From the NCBI GenBank assembly GCA_947629245.1, contig CANRDC010000001.1:157667-221666 (forward strand): a DNA stretch of 64,000 nucleotides, in the 5' to 3' direction. How positions within the stretch are numbered: the stretch's first letter is position 1; each line of letters opens with the position of its first letter. The stretch is from an uncultured Oscillospiraceae bacterium. GTDB lineage: Bacteria; Bacillota; Clostridia; Oscillospirales; Oscillospiraceae. The position numbers and the translations under genes were made by a program. The notes beneath the pieces were generated by a model. The model worked only from the letters and a program-made list of their open reading frames with translations. It did not search any database and was not told the origin of the DNA. Below are positions 20,282 to 30,080 of this stretch, piece by piece.

Positions 20282-23200
20282 ATGAGCACTCGCAAACGTC
20301 TGCTCGCCATGGCTCTCGTCTTCGCCATCTGCCTGTCCGTCGCTGGAATTGGCAGTGTGATTAAGAGCGCCAAGGCAGACTCCTTCGACCAGTCGCTGGT
20401 CAATAAGTTCACAGACATCAAGGGCCACTGGGCCTACGACGGTCTGGAGTCACTTATTGGCTACGGCTACCTGTACGGGACAACGTCCACCACGGCCGCA
20501 CCTGACAAAACCCTCACTCTGGCTGAGCTTAGCACCATTGTTGTGCGTATCCTCGGCGGCTCTGAGAAAGCTGACATCTCCGGTTTTGTCGACATGGATA
20601 AGGGCGCCTGGTACTATGACACGATGGCGCAGGCCGTCTACATGGGCATCATTCCCACGACCAATACCAATTATCTGAACCCCAATCGCGAAGCCACTCG
20701 TGAATACGCCGCCTATATGCTGGCGCGTGCTTTTGGTCTGACTGTGCGCGAGCCCATTGATAATTACTCCGACGCTGATAAGGTGTCCGACTGGGCTCTC
20801 AGCTCCATGCAGGCCATGGCCGCTGTTGATGCTATCACCAGCGCCGGTGGTAAATCCAGCCGCTATCTCAATCCCCAGGAAGCTATTACTCGTGGCGAGT
20901 TCGCTATGATGATTTACGCCATGACTCACGACTTCATTAAGGAGACTGACAGCAGCAACATTCGTCGCCAGACTTTCGATGACGGCGTAGTTGTCTCTAA
21001 GGGCGGCGTCACCTTCACCGACTGCACCATTAAGGGCAACCTCTACATTGCTGACGGTGTGGGACGTGACGACATCACTCTGCGCAATACAACCGTCGAG
21101 GGTAACATCTATGCTCGTGGCGGCGGTGACCGTTCCATTCACATCGAGGAAGGCTCTAAGGCCACCAGTGTTGTTGTGCTGAACCCCTACAACGCCTCTC
21201 GTATCGTTGTCGATGAAGACTCTACTATCACCGGCGTTCTGATTAACAATGCCGTTGATGAGGTTCTCCTTGAGGGTAATGTCGGCACTGTCGTTATGAA
21301 CGTCAGCGACGTGGACCTTGAGTTCGACACTGCTACTGCTGAGTCCGTCGTTATCAACTCCGCCGACTCCACTGTTACGGTTGATAAAGACACCACCATC
21401 GGAACTATGAGCATTGCCTCCGCTTCCACTGGTGTCACTGTGAAGTCTGAGGGTACTATTAGTCGCCTGGCTAATATGGCTAACGATGCAACTCTCGATA
21501 TGGACGGAAAGCTGAGCTATTTGCTTGTCGGCGCTGTGTCCGGTATGAAGCTCGACCTTGACAGCGACGTCGACCTTGCTACGCTCGACATGCATTGCTC
21601 CGACTCCGAAATCACTATCAACTCTAAGGTTAATGCTCTGAACTTCTCCGCCTTTGCCGAGGGCTCTAAGCTTACTATCGGTAAGGAAGGCGCTGTAGGA
21701 ACTCTGACTGTCGGCGCTGCTTCTACTGGCGTAACCGTTGACGAGGGCGGCACTGTTTCCGCCGTTGTTATCGACGCTCCTAAGTTCAAGGGAACTCTCG
21801 CTCTCCAGCCGAAGACTATGCAGATTACCGCGTCTGCTTCCGAGGCTGATATTACCCTTGTGAAGGGTACAACTATTGACGAGCTCACTGTTGCTGGTGC
21901 TAAGGCGAAAGTGACCGTCGATACTGAGGCTACTGTGACTAAGGTTGCCATCACAGGCGAGGGCGTTGAGCTCACCGGTAAGGGAACCGTTAAGGAAGTC
22001 GCTGTCGCTAAGACTGGTAAGGACGTCGCTGTTACCACTGGTAGCACCGCCGTCTCTAATGCTGGTGCTGAGAACGTCAAAGCTGGCGGACAGGTTGTTC
22101 CCACTGGTAAGACCTATACTACGACTTCTGCTGGCACCGACGTTGTGAAGAATAACGACGGTACTCCCGATACTGATGGCGACCCGACGACTGGCGCTGA
22201 AGCGGAGAATATGAAGGCTACGGAGATTACTGTTGCTGTTGCCTCCAGCCTCACTCCGACTGATATTGACGTCAGCGGTACTTGGGCTCTCAGCGACCTA
22301 TATAGCGGAATGAACTTCGAGACAGTGAAGGACGAGAAGACTGGCGCCGTTACATACAAAGTGACCGGCGACTTTAAGAACACCGCTGACTTCGGTCCCA
22401 CCTACGACATCATTGCAGGTAGTGGCACTGGCTTCTATCTGCCCATCGTTGTTGATGTGAAAGACGCTCAGACTGGCTGGACCGCCATGATTGACGCTCA
22501 CACCTACACGGCCTCTGCCGTTCAGCTCGCCGGCCCCTATGCTGGAAAGCTGCTTGTATGGCTCCAGTTCAATCCCTCTGCGGCTACTAAGACTATCTCT
22601 GTGATGGTTGATGCCGACGGTTCTGAAAAGGTCTATGGGCCTTACAGCACTATCATCGACTACAGCGGCATTACCTTTGATGGCGTTGCTGATGCGGCCG
22701 CTGACCTCGTGTCTTATCCTATTCGTGCCACCGCGCGTGACTTGACCTCTAATGGCGCCTTTGAGCTCAGCGACTTCGGTACGTTTGTGTTCACTAAGGG
22801 CACTGCTAACACTGTCACTGTAACCGGCACTGCGAAGAAGCTTGACGCCGTGGTTCGTGGAAATGTGACTGGTGAGTCCGAGTATTATATCCCTGTGCTC
22901 ATTAACACTTCTGCGTTTAAGTCCGGCTGGAGCGTTGCGACTGATGCCTCCACTCGCTTCACTGCCTCTAACACTTCCAACGGTACCGCTTATCGTGGAC
23001 AACTGGTTCTCCTGCTTGCCTACACCGCTGATGGTCCGAAGACTACGACTATCTACTTCGACACTGATGGCGACGGGCGTACTGATGCTAATGCCAGTTA
23101 TACTATCGACGTGACCGGCGTCGCTGTTGATGGCGGTAGTACACCTGCTGGTTCTTGGGATAAAATCCCTGTGGACTTCTCCTTCGACGCTGCTACCTCT

Positions 23201-24955
23201 ACGGCTGGTTATGGTCATCACGACACCTACACCTTGGCTGACTGGGCTACTGACATTACGGTAGCTCATGGTGAGGAGCCGGGCCAGTTCATTGTGACTG
23301 GCACTGTTAAGTACGCTCCTGAAGCCTGGCCTATGGCTGGCGGAGATGTCACTAACTACGTCCTGCCTCTTATTGTCGATGCACCTGCGGCTGATGCCTA
23401 CTACGCGTTTGACTTTGGAACCTTCAAGGTTACTCATACCGCCGGGCTTAATCTGATGGCGTTCAACGTCAGTCCGTCCATGACCGATAAGGTTCTTGAG
23501 TTCACCTACTATCCCAACTATACCTTGGCTGATGTCGGTTTCACTGGCTCCATCGACTTCTCCGGCCTGAAGTTTGAGAACCCGCCTCGTGTCAGCTCTG
23601 TCATGACTATTTCCATTCCGACTGAGGCTGTCGCCGCTGATTTGACCGACGCGGCTGAGCTTGAGTTCTCCGACTTTGGTGATGTCTCCGGCGCACCTCA
23701 GGGAGACGGGAACGTCATTGTCACCGGCAAGCTCTATAACATTGCTGATGACCTGACCGACGACTCTCACGCTATTGGGCCCATCGGCTCTGAGTATTGG
23801 CTTCCTATTCGGTTCAGCCAGAGCGATACAACTTCCGGCGCGAAACTGACTATCAACGACTACGCCTACACTGGCGACTACGGTCTGTTCCCCATTCGCA
23901 CTGGGCGTGAGACTATCACCGTGGCCTATGATGCAGATGGTGATGGCGAACGCTTCGCTCCTGTAACTCTGTCCATGTCTCTGAACATTACTCTCGAGGT
24001 CGCCTCTTTCGGCGACCCTGAGAGCGTTCCCCAGCATGGCGAGACTGTCACACTGAAGAGCGACTCCGAGGTTGTTATTCCTGAGCAGGTGAATATGAAC
24101 GGCACTATCAATGCTAACGGTGCCGACATCATCTTTGAGGGCGATGGCGCAGCTGTTGTCAGTGGTACTATCACTGGTGCAGCCTCTATCTCTGGTAAGT
24201 TCACGCTGTCCAGCGCTGGCTCTATTGAGGCCGACGTGATTGGCTCCAGTGTCTCTGCCTATGCCGTTGAGTCTACTGAGACTGAGATTACTGTTGAGCG
24301 TTCCAGCTCTCTGACTGCTGGAACTATCGCGGCTGGTGCCGTGGTTGATGTCGACAGCTCCAGCTCCTTGGTTGTGACTGAGGGTATCGAGACTGGCGCG
24401 AAAGTGTCCGCTGAACTTGGTGCCGACCTTGATGTTCCTTACGATGGCTTCGGTGATTACATTTCCATTGTCTGCGATAATGGCGATGTCACCGACAGCA
24501 ATATGCGTAAGAAACTCCCTATGAACGGTCTGTATCAGTTCGCTCAGGGGACTCTGAATGGCGGGAAGAATAAGGACCACTCTATGGTTCTCCGCTATGA
24601 CTATCAGCTCGATGAGCTCGGAGCTCAGGAAGAGGCGAAGTGCATCGTCGTTGCTACTCAGGGTAGTACTGTTGGCTACTGGAAGGACGACGACTATTCC
24701 AGTATTTCCTCTTGGGTTCAGGAGGCTCCTCATAACGACGGTACCAGCATGCTTAAGTTCTGCCTTAAGGACCTTGACCGGGATATCAACGGCGAGGACC
24801 AGGACCAGACTGGCTGGAACTACAACGACCCAGTGAGCATTAAGGTTGTGTGGACGACTGCTTCTACTAAGGAAGAGGTAGACTCTAAGACTGTGCTGAC
24901 CGTGTTCGAGGGTACCTTTACCCCGTTCGACGACAGCTCCTACGTTCACGACTAA
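20282..24955 (+). CDS. S-layer (SLH) domain surface protein with beta-helix-like and tandem-repeat regions
   Basis: Signal peptide; three SLH-like units (FTDIKGHWAYDGLESLIGYGYLYGT..., FVDMDKGAWYYDTMAQAVYMGII..., YSDADKVSDWALSSMQAMAAV...); long Val/Thr-rich repetitive region; about four ~115 aa repeats. Confidence 0.85.
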   Translation: MSTRKRLLAMALVFAICLSVAGIGSVIKSAKADSFDQSLVNKFTDIKGHWAYDGLESLIGYGYLYGTTSTTAAPDKTLTLAELSTIVVRILGGSEKADISGFVDMDKGAWYYDTMAQAVYMGIIPTTNTNYLNPNREATREYAAYMLARAFGLTVREPIDNYSDADKVSDWALSSMQAMAAVDAITSAGGKSSRYLNPQEAITRGEFAMMIYAMTHDFIKETDSSNIRRQTFDDGVVVSKGGVTFTDCTIKGNLYIADGVGRDDITLRNTTVEGNIYARGGGDRSIHIEEGSKATSVVVLNPYNASRIVVDEDSTITGVLINNAVDEVLLEGNVGTVVMNVSDVDLEFDTATAESVVINSADSTVTVDKDTTIGTMSIASASTGVTVKSEGTISRLANMANDATLDMDGKLSYLLVGAVSGMKLDLDSDVDLATLDMHCSDSEITINSKVNALNFSAFAEGSKLTIGKEGAVGTLTVGAASTGVTVDEGGTVSAVVIDAPKFKGTLALQPKTMQITASASEADITLVKGTTIDELTVAGAKAKVTVDTEATVTKVAITGEGVELTGKGTVKEVAVAKTGKDVAVTTGSTAVSNAGAENVKAGGQVVPTGKTYTTTSAGTDVVKNNDGTPDTDGDPTTGAEAENMKATEITVAVASSLTPTDIDVSGTWALSDLYSGMNFETVKDEKTGAVTYKVTGDFKNTADFGPTYDIIAGSGTGFYLPIVVDVKDAQTGWTAMIDAHTYTASAVQLAGPYAGKLLVWLQFNPSAATKTISVMVDADGSEKVYGPYSTIIDYSGITFDGVADAAADLVSYPIRATARDLTSNGAFELSDFGTFVFTKGTANTVTVTGTAKKLDAVVRGNVTGESEYYIPVLINTSAFKSGWSVATDASTRFTASNTSNGTAYRGQLVLLLAYTADGPKTTTIYFDTDGDGRTDANASYTIDVTGVAVDGGSTPAGSWDKIPVDFSFDAATSTAGYGHHDTYTLADWATDITVAHGEEPGQFIVTGTVKYAPEAWPMAGGDVTNYVLPLIVDAPAADAYYAFDFGTFKVTHTAGLNLMAFNVSPSMTDKVLEFTYYPNYTLADVGFTGSIDFSGLKFENPPRVSSVMTISIPTEAVAADLTDAAELEFSDFGDVSGAPQGDGNVIVTGKLYNIADDLTDDSHAIGPIGSEYWLPIRFSQSDTTSGAKLTINDYAYTGDYGLFPIRTGRETITVAYDADGDGERFAPVTLSMSLNITLEVASFGDPESVPQHGETVTLKSDSEVVIPEQVNMNGTINANGADIIFEGDGAAVVSGTITGAASISGKFTLSSAGSIEADVIGSSVSAYAVESTETEITVERSSSLTAGTIAAGAVVDVDSSSSLVVTEGIETGAKVSAELGADLDVPYDGFGDYISIVCDNGDVTDSNMRKKLPMNGLYQFAQGTLNGGKNKDHSMVLRYDYQLDELGAQEEAKCIVVATQGSTVGYWKDDDYSSISSWVQEAPHNDGTSMLKFCLKDLDRDINGEDQDQTGWNYNDPVSIKVVWTTASTKEEVDSKTVLTVFEGTFTPFDDSSYVHD

Positions 24956-24990
24956 TCTATCAGTTTGAACCTGCACACCGCATTATGATT

Positions 24991-25032
24991 TGTGGGGAGG
25001 TTGGAGAACATCCAACCTCCCCACATCTTTTT
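24991..25032 (+). terminator. Rho-independent terminator
   Basis: tgtggggaggttgga-gaaca-tccaacctccccaca then tcttttt. Confidence 0.9.
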
Positions 25033-25110
25033 GTATTAGTTATTCGCCATGCGTTTCAGCTTCACTGCATCTGGGACGAATGGAAAATAATTAGCACTGG
25101 AGGTGACACT

Positions 25111-25389
25111 ATGCGTAGTCACTGTAGGCATAAGCACGTTATATTGAAGTGCATCGCCATCGGTCTAAGCCATGGCGTTGTACTTCGTGAGAAAAAGACA
25201 CTTTTACCTATCTATATCACTGCTGGACCTATAAGAACAGCATACTTTAAGGCTTGGCAAAGAAGAGTAACATCTGACTCTAAATTCGGCTTCGCTACTG
25301 TACGTGTCGCTGGTTACTTAATTCGCAGAGATGATACTGGTATCCTTCTTGATATAGGAAAGGGCAAATCTGGGCCAGTGTATGCCTGA
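25111..25389 (+). CDS. hypothetical protein
   Basis: ggaggtgacact-ATG; the longer listed ORF start at 24985 lies inside the terminator. Confidence 0.5.
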   Translation: MRSHCRHKHVILKCIAIGLSHGVVLREKKTLLPIYITAGPIRTAYFKAWQRRVTSDSKFGFATVRVAGYLIRRDDTGILLDIGKGKSGPVYA

Positions 25390-25406
25390 GAGAGGAGAGA
25401 AGCATA

Positions 25407-25640
25407 ATGTTAACGCAATTAAAAGACCAGTTCATTGAGGCTTGTATAAAACGCCTTGAGGAACACAACGGACCGAACTCCGTGACGCTCAAGCAGTTTG
25501 CCATGCTTGGCAACCTATTCAACCTGTTGGTTATCTGTACCATAATCATCGCCGTGCTTTTGGCCGCCGTGCTTGTTGCTGTTGTGAAAGCACATAAGAG
25601 GGCGACCGCATCTAAATCCAACAGCGAGGGTAACCAATGA
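25407..25640 (+). CDS. small membrane protein
   Basis: gagaggagag RBS; one TM. Confidence 0.55.
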   Translation: MLTQLKDQFIEACIKRLEEHNGPNSVTLKQFAMLGNLFNLLVICTIIIAVLLAAVLVAVVKAHKRATASKSNSEGNQ

Positions 25641-26440
25641 AGATAGTTGTCATTCAAACCCCTGAGGTTGTCGCTAAAGCACAGGTTCCGGTGAAGGCAG
25701 AGAGATTCCTGTCTGAGAAATCAATGGTGAAAAGGCGGTGGAACCGTGTGCTTCGTATGGTAGCTGTGTCTATTCTAACCATTGCTATATGCTTGACAGC
25801 TCCTAACTCATTGTTGGCAACTGAGCTCGTCGATGAGCCTATTGCTACTGAGTCGCCAGGCTTTTCAGATGAAGTTGAAACGCCTGTGCTTCAGCAGTCG
25901 CCGTATGTCGACGGTATCTGCTTCACCGAAAAGGGAGCTGATAAGAGTAACGCCAGCATCGTTAATAAAAGATTGCTGGCAGTTCCTCGCTGGCTAAGAC
26001 AAGCATTTGTTGAAGACGGCTGGCGCATCGGCGTAGTCAGCTATGACATCGCCATGAAAGACTACGGAGAGACTCATGAAGAGGGAACTGTGCTCGGCTC
26101 TACTGCATATGGCGAAAAGATGATAAAAATCTTAAATACCAGCAGGGCCGCCACGTATTCCCCTGTCCATGAGTTCGGTCATTGGCTTGACGCTTTTGTC
26201 GGATTTCCTACTTTAAACAGTAAGATATTCAACAAGGTGTGGGAGGAGGAAGGCGAAACCTACTTCCAATCCTACGGCCCGCAGTGTGAATGGAACATTC
26301 ACGAGTTCTTTGCTGAGGGCTTCTGCATCTATTGGAGTTCACCAGTGTCACTCCAGAAAAACTGTCCTCAGTTCTATAACTTCCTTAAAGAGGTTCTCGA
26401 GCGTGCTGAGGTGAAGTATCTGGAGAACGCATATGAATAA
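25637..26440 (+). CDS. membrane-anchored zinc metalloprotease, ATLF (anthrax lethal factor)/PPEP-like
   Basis: TM near N-terminus; HEFGHWLDAFVG zinc motif, downstream EFFAEGFCIYW with candidate third zinc ligand, as in ATLF-like proteases. Confidence 0.65.
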   Translation: MKIVVIQTPEVVAKAQVPVKAERFLSEKSMVKRRWNRVLRMVAVSILTIAICLTAPNSLLATELVDEPIATESPGFSDEVETPVLQQSPYVDGICFTEKGADKSNASIVNKRLLAVPRWLRQAFVEDGWRIGVVSYDIAMKDYGETHEEGTVLGSTAYGEKMIKILNTSRAATYSPVHEFGHWLDAFVGFPTLNSKIFNKVWEEEGETYFQSYGPQCEWNIHEFFAEGFCIYWSSPVSLQKNCPQFYNFLKEVLERAEVKYLENAYE

Positions 26441-26515
26441 GCGGCTCAGATTGTTGGTACAGCTGTGGCGCCATGTTTATTACCTCTTGTAGTCCTGAGG
26501 AAGGAGGTTTTAAAT

Positions 26516-26854
26516 ATGCCTTTAACTATGGCACTTGGTGGACATAGCACTGGCGATGAAGTAGACAAGAGCCGCCAGAGCATCGTCTATGCCTTAAAGG
26601 CTCTCGCTGTTATCAGGGTCCACGACAGCGAAGAGGCTCAGGAGGCGAAGCTCACTATTCCGAAGATTTGCTCCGCCGACCCCTACATGAAGAGTATGGG
26701 TCAGGAGCTGGTAAGCTATCTGTTTCGTACGTTTGGGCGTCAGTGCGCTCCGTGCATGACCTCGTATCTTCTTGGTACAGGAAGAACTGAGGAAGAAATA
26801 AACCAGACCGTCTCAAAGATGGAGGCGGAGCTGCGTTCTACATTGAAGCTCTGA
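26516..26854 (+). CDS. hypothetical protein
   Basis: aaggaggtt RBS before ATG 26516. Confidence 0.55.
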   Translation: MPLTMALGGHSTGDEVDKSRQSIVYALKALAVIRVHDSEEAQEAKLTIPKICSADPYMKSMGQELVSYLFRTFGRQCAPCMTSYLLGTGRTEEEINQTVSKMEAELRSTLKL

Positions 26855-26889
26855 GGGCTTTGTCTCTTGAGTGTTTTCTCTCCTTATTC

Positions 26890-26925
26890 GCTAATGCTAC
26901 TCCTTATGGGGTAGCGTTAGCTTTG
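26890..26925 (+). terminator. terminator-like hairpin
   Basis: gctaatgctactcc-ttat-ggggtagcgttagc then tttg. Confidence 0.7.
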
Positions 26926-26963
26926 CCCTGCAAGATTAAACAAATGAAAGAAGGAACAAACTG

Positions 26964-28256
26964 ATGTTGGTTGTAAAACCCAACGCCATGTATCTGTCTT
27001 GTGACGATACGCACCCCTACGCGTTCATAGAGCGTGTGGGCCGGACTTGCTATAAGTCCGAAGATAAAATCACGGAGAACAGCTCCGTACAGTTCATCAA
27101 GAAGCTCAAAGACCGCGGCCATCTGGCGATGCTTGAGCACGCCTATGCTTACTTCCATTTCCATCCGATGGCCCGGAACTTCGTTGAAGCCTTTGCGCAC
27201 AACGAGTCTCAGTTCACGCGGTTCCTCAACTTCGATCTTGGAGAAGAGGGAGAGCAACCCAGCTTCATGACGGCGAGCTTCACCGCACTGCTGAACTTCT
27301 TCAACGACAAGGAGTACACCGGCAACGATGCGTATATCTACGCCATCAAGAGGAAGTGTCAAGAAGCCTGGCCCGAAGTCTTCGGCGAGGTCGAGTATTA
27401 CGGCGCCGCCTGTGACGTTGTCAACGAGTTCATATCCTCTTGCGATGACGTTCCGGTGAAGCGTGTCGACAGGCTTACGTACATCGAGAGGGTCAAAGGA
27501 ACATGCACCGAGGTGAGAGCGAATGAAGTGTTCAAGAGGACACTTCCGCACACTGTCCTTTTGACCATCGACTGCGGTGCTTGTCGTGAGCTCGTCAGGC
27601 ATCGTGATGTATCCTACGCCCATGAGAGCACTCGCTACTGCAACTACTCGAAGGCGAAGTTCGGTGGCGACATCAAGTTCGTTGAGCCTTTCTGGTACGA
27701 CGACCCTGCGAAGTATGACGTGCTTCATACAGCCTGGCGTGAAGCTTGCAAGGCGGCTGAGTCTGCCTACTTTGAGCTCCTCGCTAATGGCGCTGCTCCT
27801 GAGGAAGCTCGTCAGGTTCTCCCATTTAGCCTGGCATCGGACATCGTGGTCACAGCTGTTGAGCGCGAGTGGGAGCACATCATCAATCTGCGCGTCTATG
27901 GCACAACTGGTCGTCCGCATCCCGATATGCGCCGTGTTATGCTCCTTGCGACTCAGGTGCTCAACGAGCACTCCGAGGGACGACTCTATCCCACACCATA
28001 TGCTCCTCCTAAGGAGAAGGAGAGAACATCCGCCATGTTCTACACCATCACCGATGAGCGCAACTATCCTGTCAAGGAAGATGGAGAAATCATCTTTACT
28101 TCCAGTGCGGTGGCCGCCAGGATTTGCCTCAACACCCTTCTCGAAGAGGGAAAGGTGAAAGACGGTCGTGTTGTCAACAATCGACTCTTTGACCAGAAGA
28201 TTATGGACGGCGCGCCTGGCTTCCGTGATGTGACGGAGAAATATTCAATTCACTAA
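26964..28256 (+). CDS. thyX: FAD-dependent thymidylate synthase
   Basis: ThyX signature RHRDVSYAHESTRY; conserved N-terminal VGRTCYKSEDK and HLAMLEHA. Confidence 0.85.
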   Translation: MLVVKPNAMYLSCDDTHPYAFIERVGRTCYKSEDKITENSSVQFIKKLKDRGHLAMLEHAYAYFHFHPMARNFVEAFAHNESQFTRFLNFDLGEEGEQPSFMTASFTALLNFFNDKEYTGNDAYIYAIKRKCQEAWPEVFGEVEYYGAACDVVNEFISSCDDVPVKRVDRLTYIERVKGTCTEVRANEVFKRTLPHTVLLTIDCGACRELVRHRDVSYAHESTRYCNYSKAKFGGDIKFVEPFWYDDPAKYDVLHTAWREACKAAESAYFELLANGAAPEEARQVLPFSLASDIVVTAVEREWEHIINLRVYGTTGRPHPDMRRVMLLATQVLNEHSEGRLYPTPYAPPKEKERTSAMFYTITDERNYPVKEDGEIIFTSSAVAARICLNTLLEEGKVKDGRVVNNRLFDQKIMDGAPGFRDVTEKYSIH

Positions 28257-28268
28257 TCATCTACATAC

Positions 28269-28293
28269 GTCGGCTCCTATAACTGGAGCCGAC
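28269..28293 (+). repeat. inverted repeat (hairpin) in intergenic gap
   Basis: gtcggctcc-tataact-ggagccgac; no T-run follows. Confidence 0.6.
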
Positions 28294-28312
28294 AGAAAAG
28301 GAGAGAAAAGAA

Positions 28313-30067
28313 ATGATAGTAACTGCAAGGTTTTACAATGGCTCAACAACTCACAACTTTGAACGCGATACGCTGAGGTCACGCGAGGAGTGCCTCCGCC
28401 GTGTCTACAAGTACGGCGATACGAACGACAAGGATATCTTCAGGCACATCGTAGGGCTAATTGCGTGCCTCTATGGCGAAGGAAGACTCCAGGAGGTAAT
28501 GACAATGCAGGGCAGTGGTATCGCCAAGGCCGACGAGCTCTGGAAGATGCTCACTCCCTACTGCGGCTACGAGGCAGAAATCGAGAAAACCGTCAGTGAG
28601 CTTCTGAGCAGTGGGCTACTTCCTGCTGACTTTGAGGAGCAGTACGATGAATGGCATAGGGGCCATGCGAAGGTCTATGATGGCGCCGTGTCTTCAAACA
28701 TGATATGGGACGTCGACCCGTCCCTCTATTCAGCCATGTATCTCCGTGTCATGGACATGAAGGACCGCGTAAACTTTTTGGTCAAAAGCTCGTTCGAGCT
28801 CAACTGTGCAGGACTCCGCGGGAAGTACGAAACGTGGACAAAGTTCGTGGAGAGAATGCTCAGCGCGACAGAGCGTATTCCTCCGTTCACGTTTCTTCCT
28901 GACAACAAGGGAACTATGTACTACCTGAAGAACGTTCTCCCTATCAACTACTGGAGGGCGACGAGACCGGCGCCTGACGACAGGGAGTGGCAAGCTACTC
29001 GCTTCCACTTCAGCGAGCGGTATAAGGACTACTTCAGGCGCCATGCTCGTAAGATTGATGGGCAACTCTACAAGCAGGAGAACTTGAGCTCTGTTTTCAC
29101 TGAGCTCGACGAGGAGCACTTCGGCTGGGTTCAGCAACGCCGCACTATCATCAACACTGAGGGTGAGGAGGCCTCTAAAGCTAAACTCCAAGAGCTCGAC
29201 GCCAGACATTGTGCTGAGCGTGATGCTATCCTGGCGCGTATTCAGAGTCTTGAGCCCACCTGCGACGACAGCTGGCGCGACGCCCGCGTAAAGCTCGATG
29301 GCGAAGCTTGGGACGGCTACATCGAGTATTGCGTCGAGCGCAGACTTGCCTACCGTGAATATCATAAAGGCGTAAAGCGTCATTATGCTGAGGCGGAGAA
29401 AGCACGAAGGGAGGCACCCGTTCCAATCTACACCGCGATGAAGAACGTGGTCAGTCCTTCACTCTCTTCCAGCCTCGGAGAGGATATCGCTAATTTGCTG
29501 ATACTCTGTGAAGATAGTGGCAAGCTGGACGAGGCGCTTGCGAAGGAGACATCTGAGGAGAGAATGAAAGCTGCCTGGGAGCTCCTCACGCCCTACACTG
29601 AGTGCGACAAGTTCGTAGAGAAAGCCATCGACCTTTATATGGAGAATGACATTCTACCTAAGACGTTCCGCGACAGGATTTCCGAGGTAATCACCGAAGG
29701 CAAGGTCGACGCTATGAAGAAGCTGGCGAGAGACCGCATCACAAACTATACGCTCAGAATGAACTCCGACCTGTTATCGCCCATCATTGACATCTATGAC
29801 GGCCTCTACTTCAGAGCAAAGATGATTGGCTACAAGGTATGGGCCGTCTTTGACTTCATCATTCCGACTCTTGTAAAAAGTATGCCGAATTGCATCAGGT
29901 ATGTTGACAGCTACCTCTGTCCTTTTGCATCTGGCGATGACCCCTGCGCACCGTTTGACCTTGCGCCGTTAGATATGTTTGAGCCTCTTACGTTTGAGAA
30001 GAGGTACTCAAAGTATCGGCCTACGGAGTTCAAGGAGCCACAATCCAGCATAAAGATAAACGCTTAA
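28313..30067 (+). CDS. hypothetical protein, tandem paralog A
   Basis: 584 aa; same layout as next gene (HIVGLIACLYGEGRLQEVM, MDMKDRVNFLVKSSFELNCAGL). Confidence 0.7.
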   Translation: MIVTARFYNGSTTHNFERDTLRSREECLRRVYKYGDTNDKDIFRHIVGLIACLYGEGRLQEVMTMQGSGIAKADELWKMLTPYCGYEAEIEKTVSELLSSGLLPADFEEQYDEWHRGHAKVYDGAVSSNMIWDVDPSLYSAMYLRVMDMKDRVNFLVKSSFELNCAGLRGKYETWTKFVERMLSATERIPPFTFLPDNKGTMYYLKNVLPINYWRATRPAPDDREWQATRFHFSERYKDYFRRHARKIDGQLYKQENLSSVFTELDEEHFGWVQQRRTIINTEGEEASKAKLQELDARHCAERDAILARIQSLEPTCDDSWRDARVKLDGEAWDGYIEYCVERRLAYREYHKGVKRHYAEAEKARREAPVPIYTAMKNVVSPSLSSSLGEDIANLLILCEDSGKLDEALAKETSEERMKAAWELLTPYTECDKFVEKAIDLYMENDILPKTFRDRISEVITEGKVDAMKKLARDRITNYTLRMNSDLLSPIIDIYDGLYFRAKMIGYKVWAVFDFIIPTLVKSMPNCIRYVDSYLCPFASGDDPCAPFDLAPLDMFEPLTFEKRYSKYRPTEFKEPQSSIKINA

Positions 30068-30080
30068 GGAGAGAAAAGCA

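Noticed and set aside
22298-24976. 892 aa antisense ORF opposite the SLH gene (also 20450-21595)
   Set aside because: Coding shadow of a codon-biased repetitive gene; low-complexity translation, and the + strand has signal peptide and SLH domains.
24985-25389. 134 aa ORF starting at 24985
   Set aside because: Start lies in the terminator hairpin; ATG 25111 with ggaggtgacact RBS is far more likely.
26904-27971. 355 aa antisense ORF opposite thyX
   Set aside because: The + strand encodes the ThyX signature; antisense product has no recognisable family or RBS.
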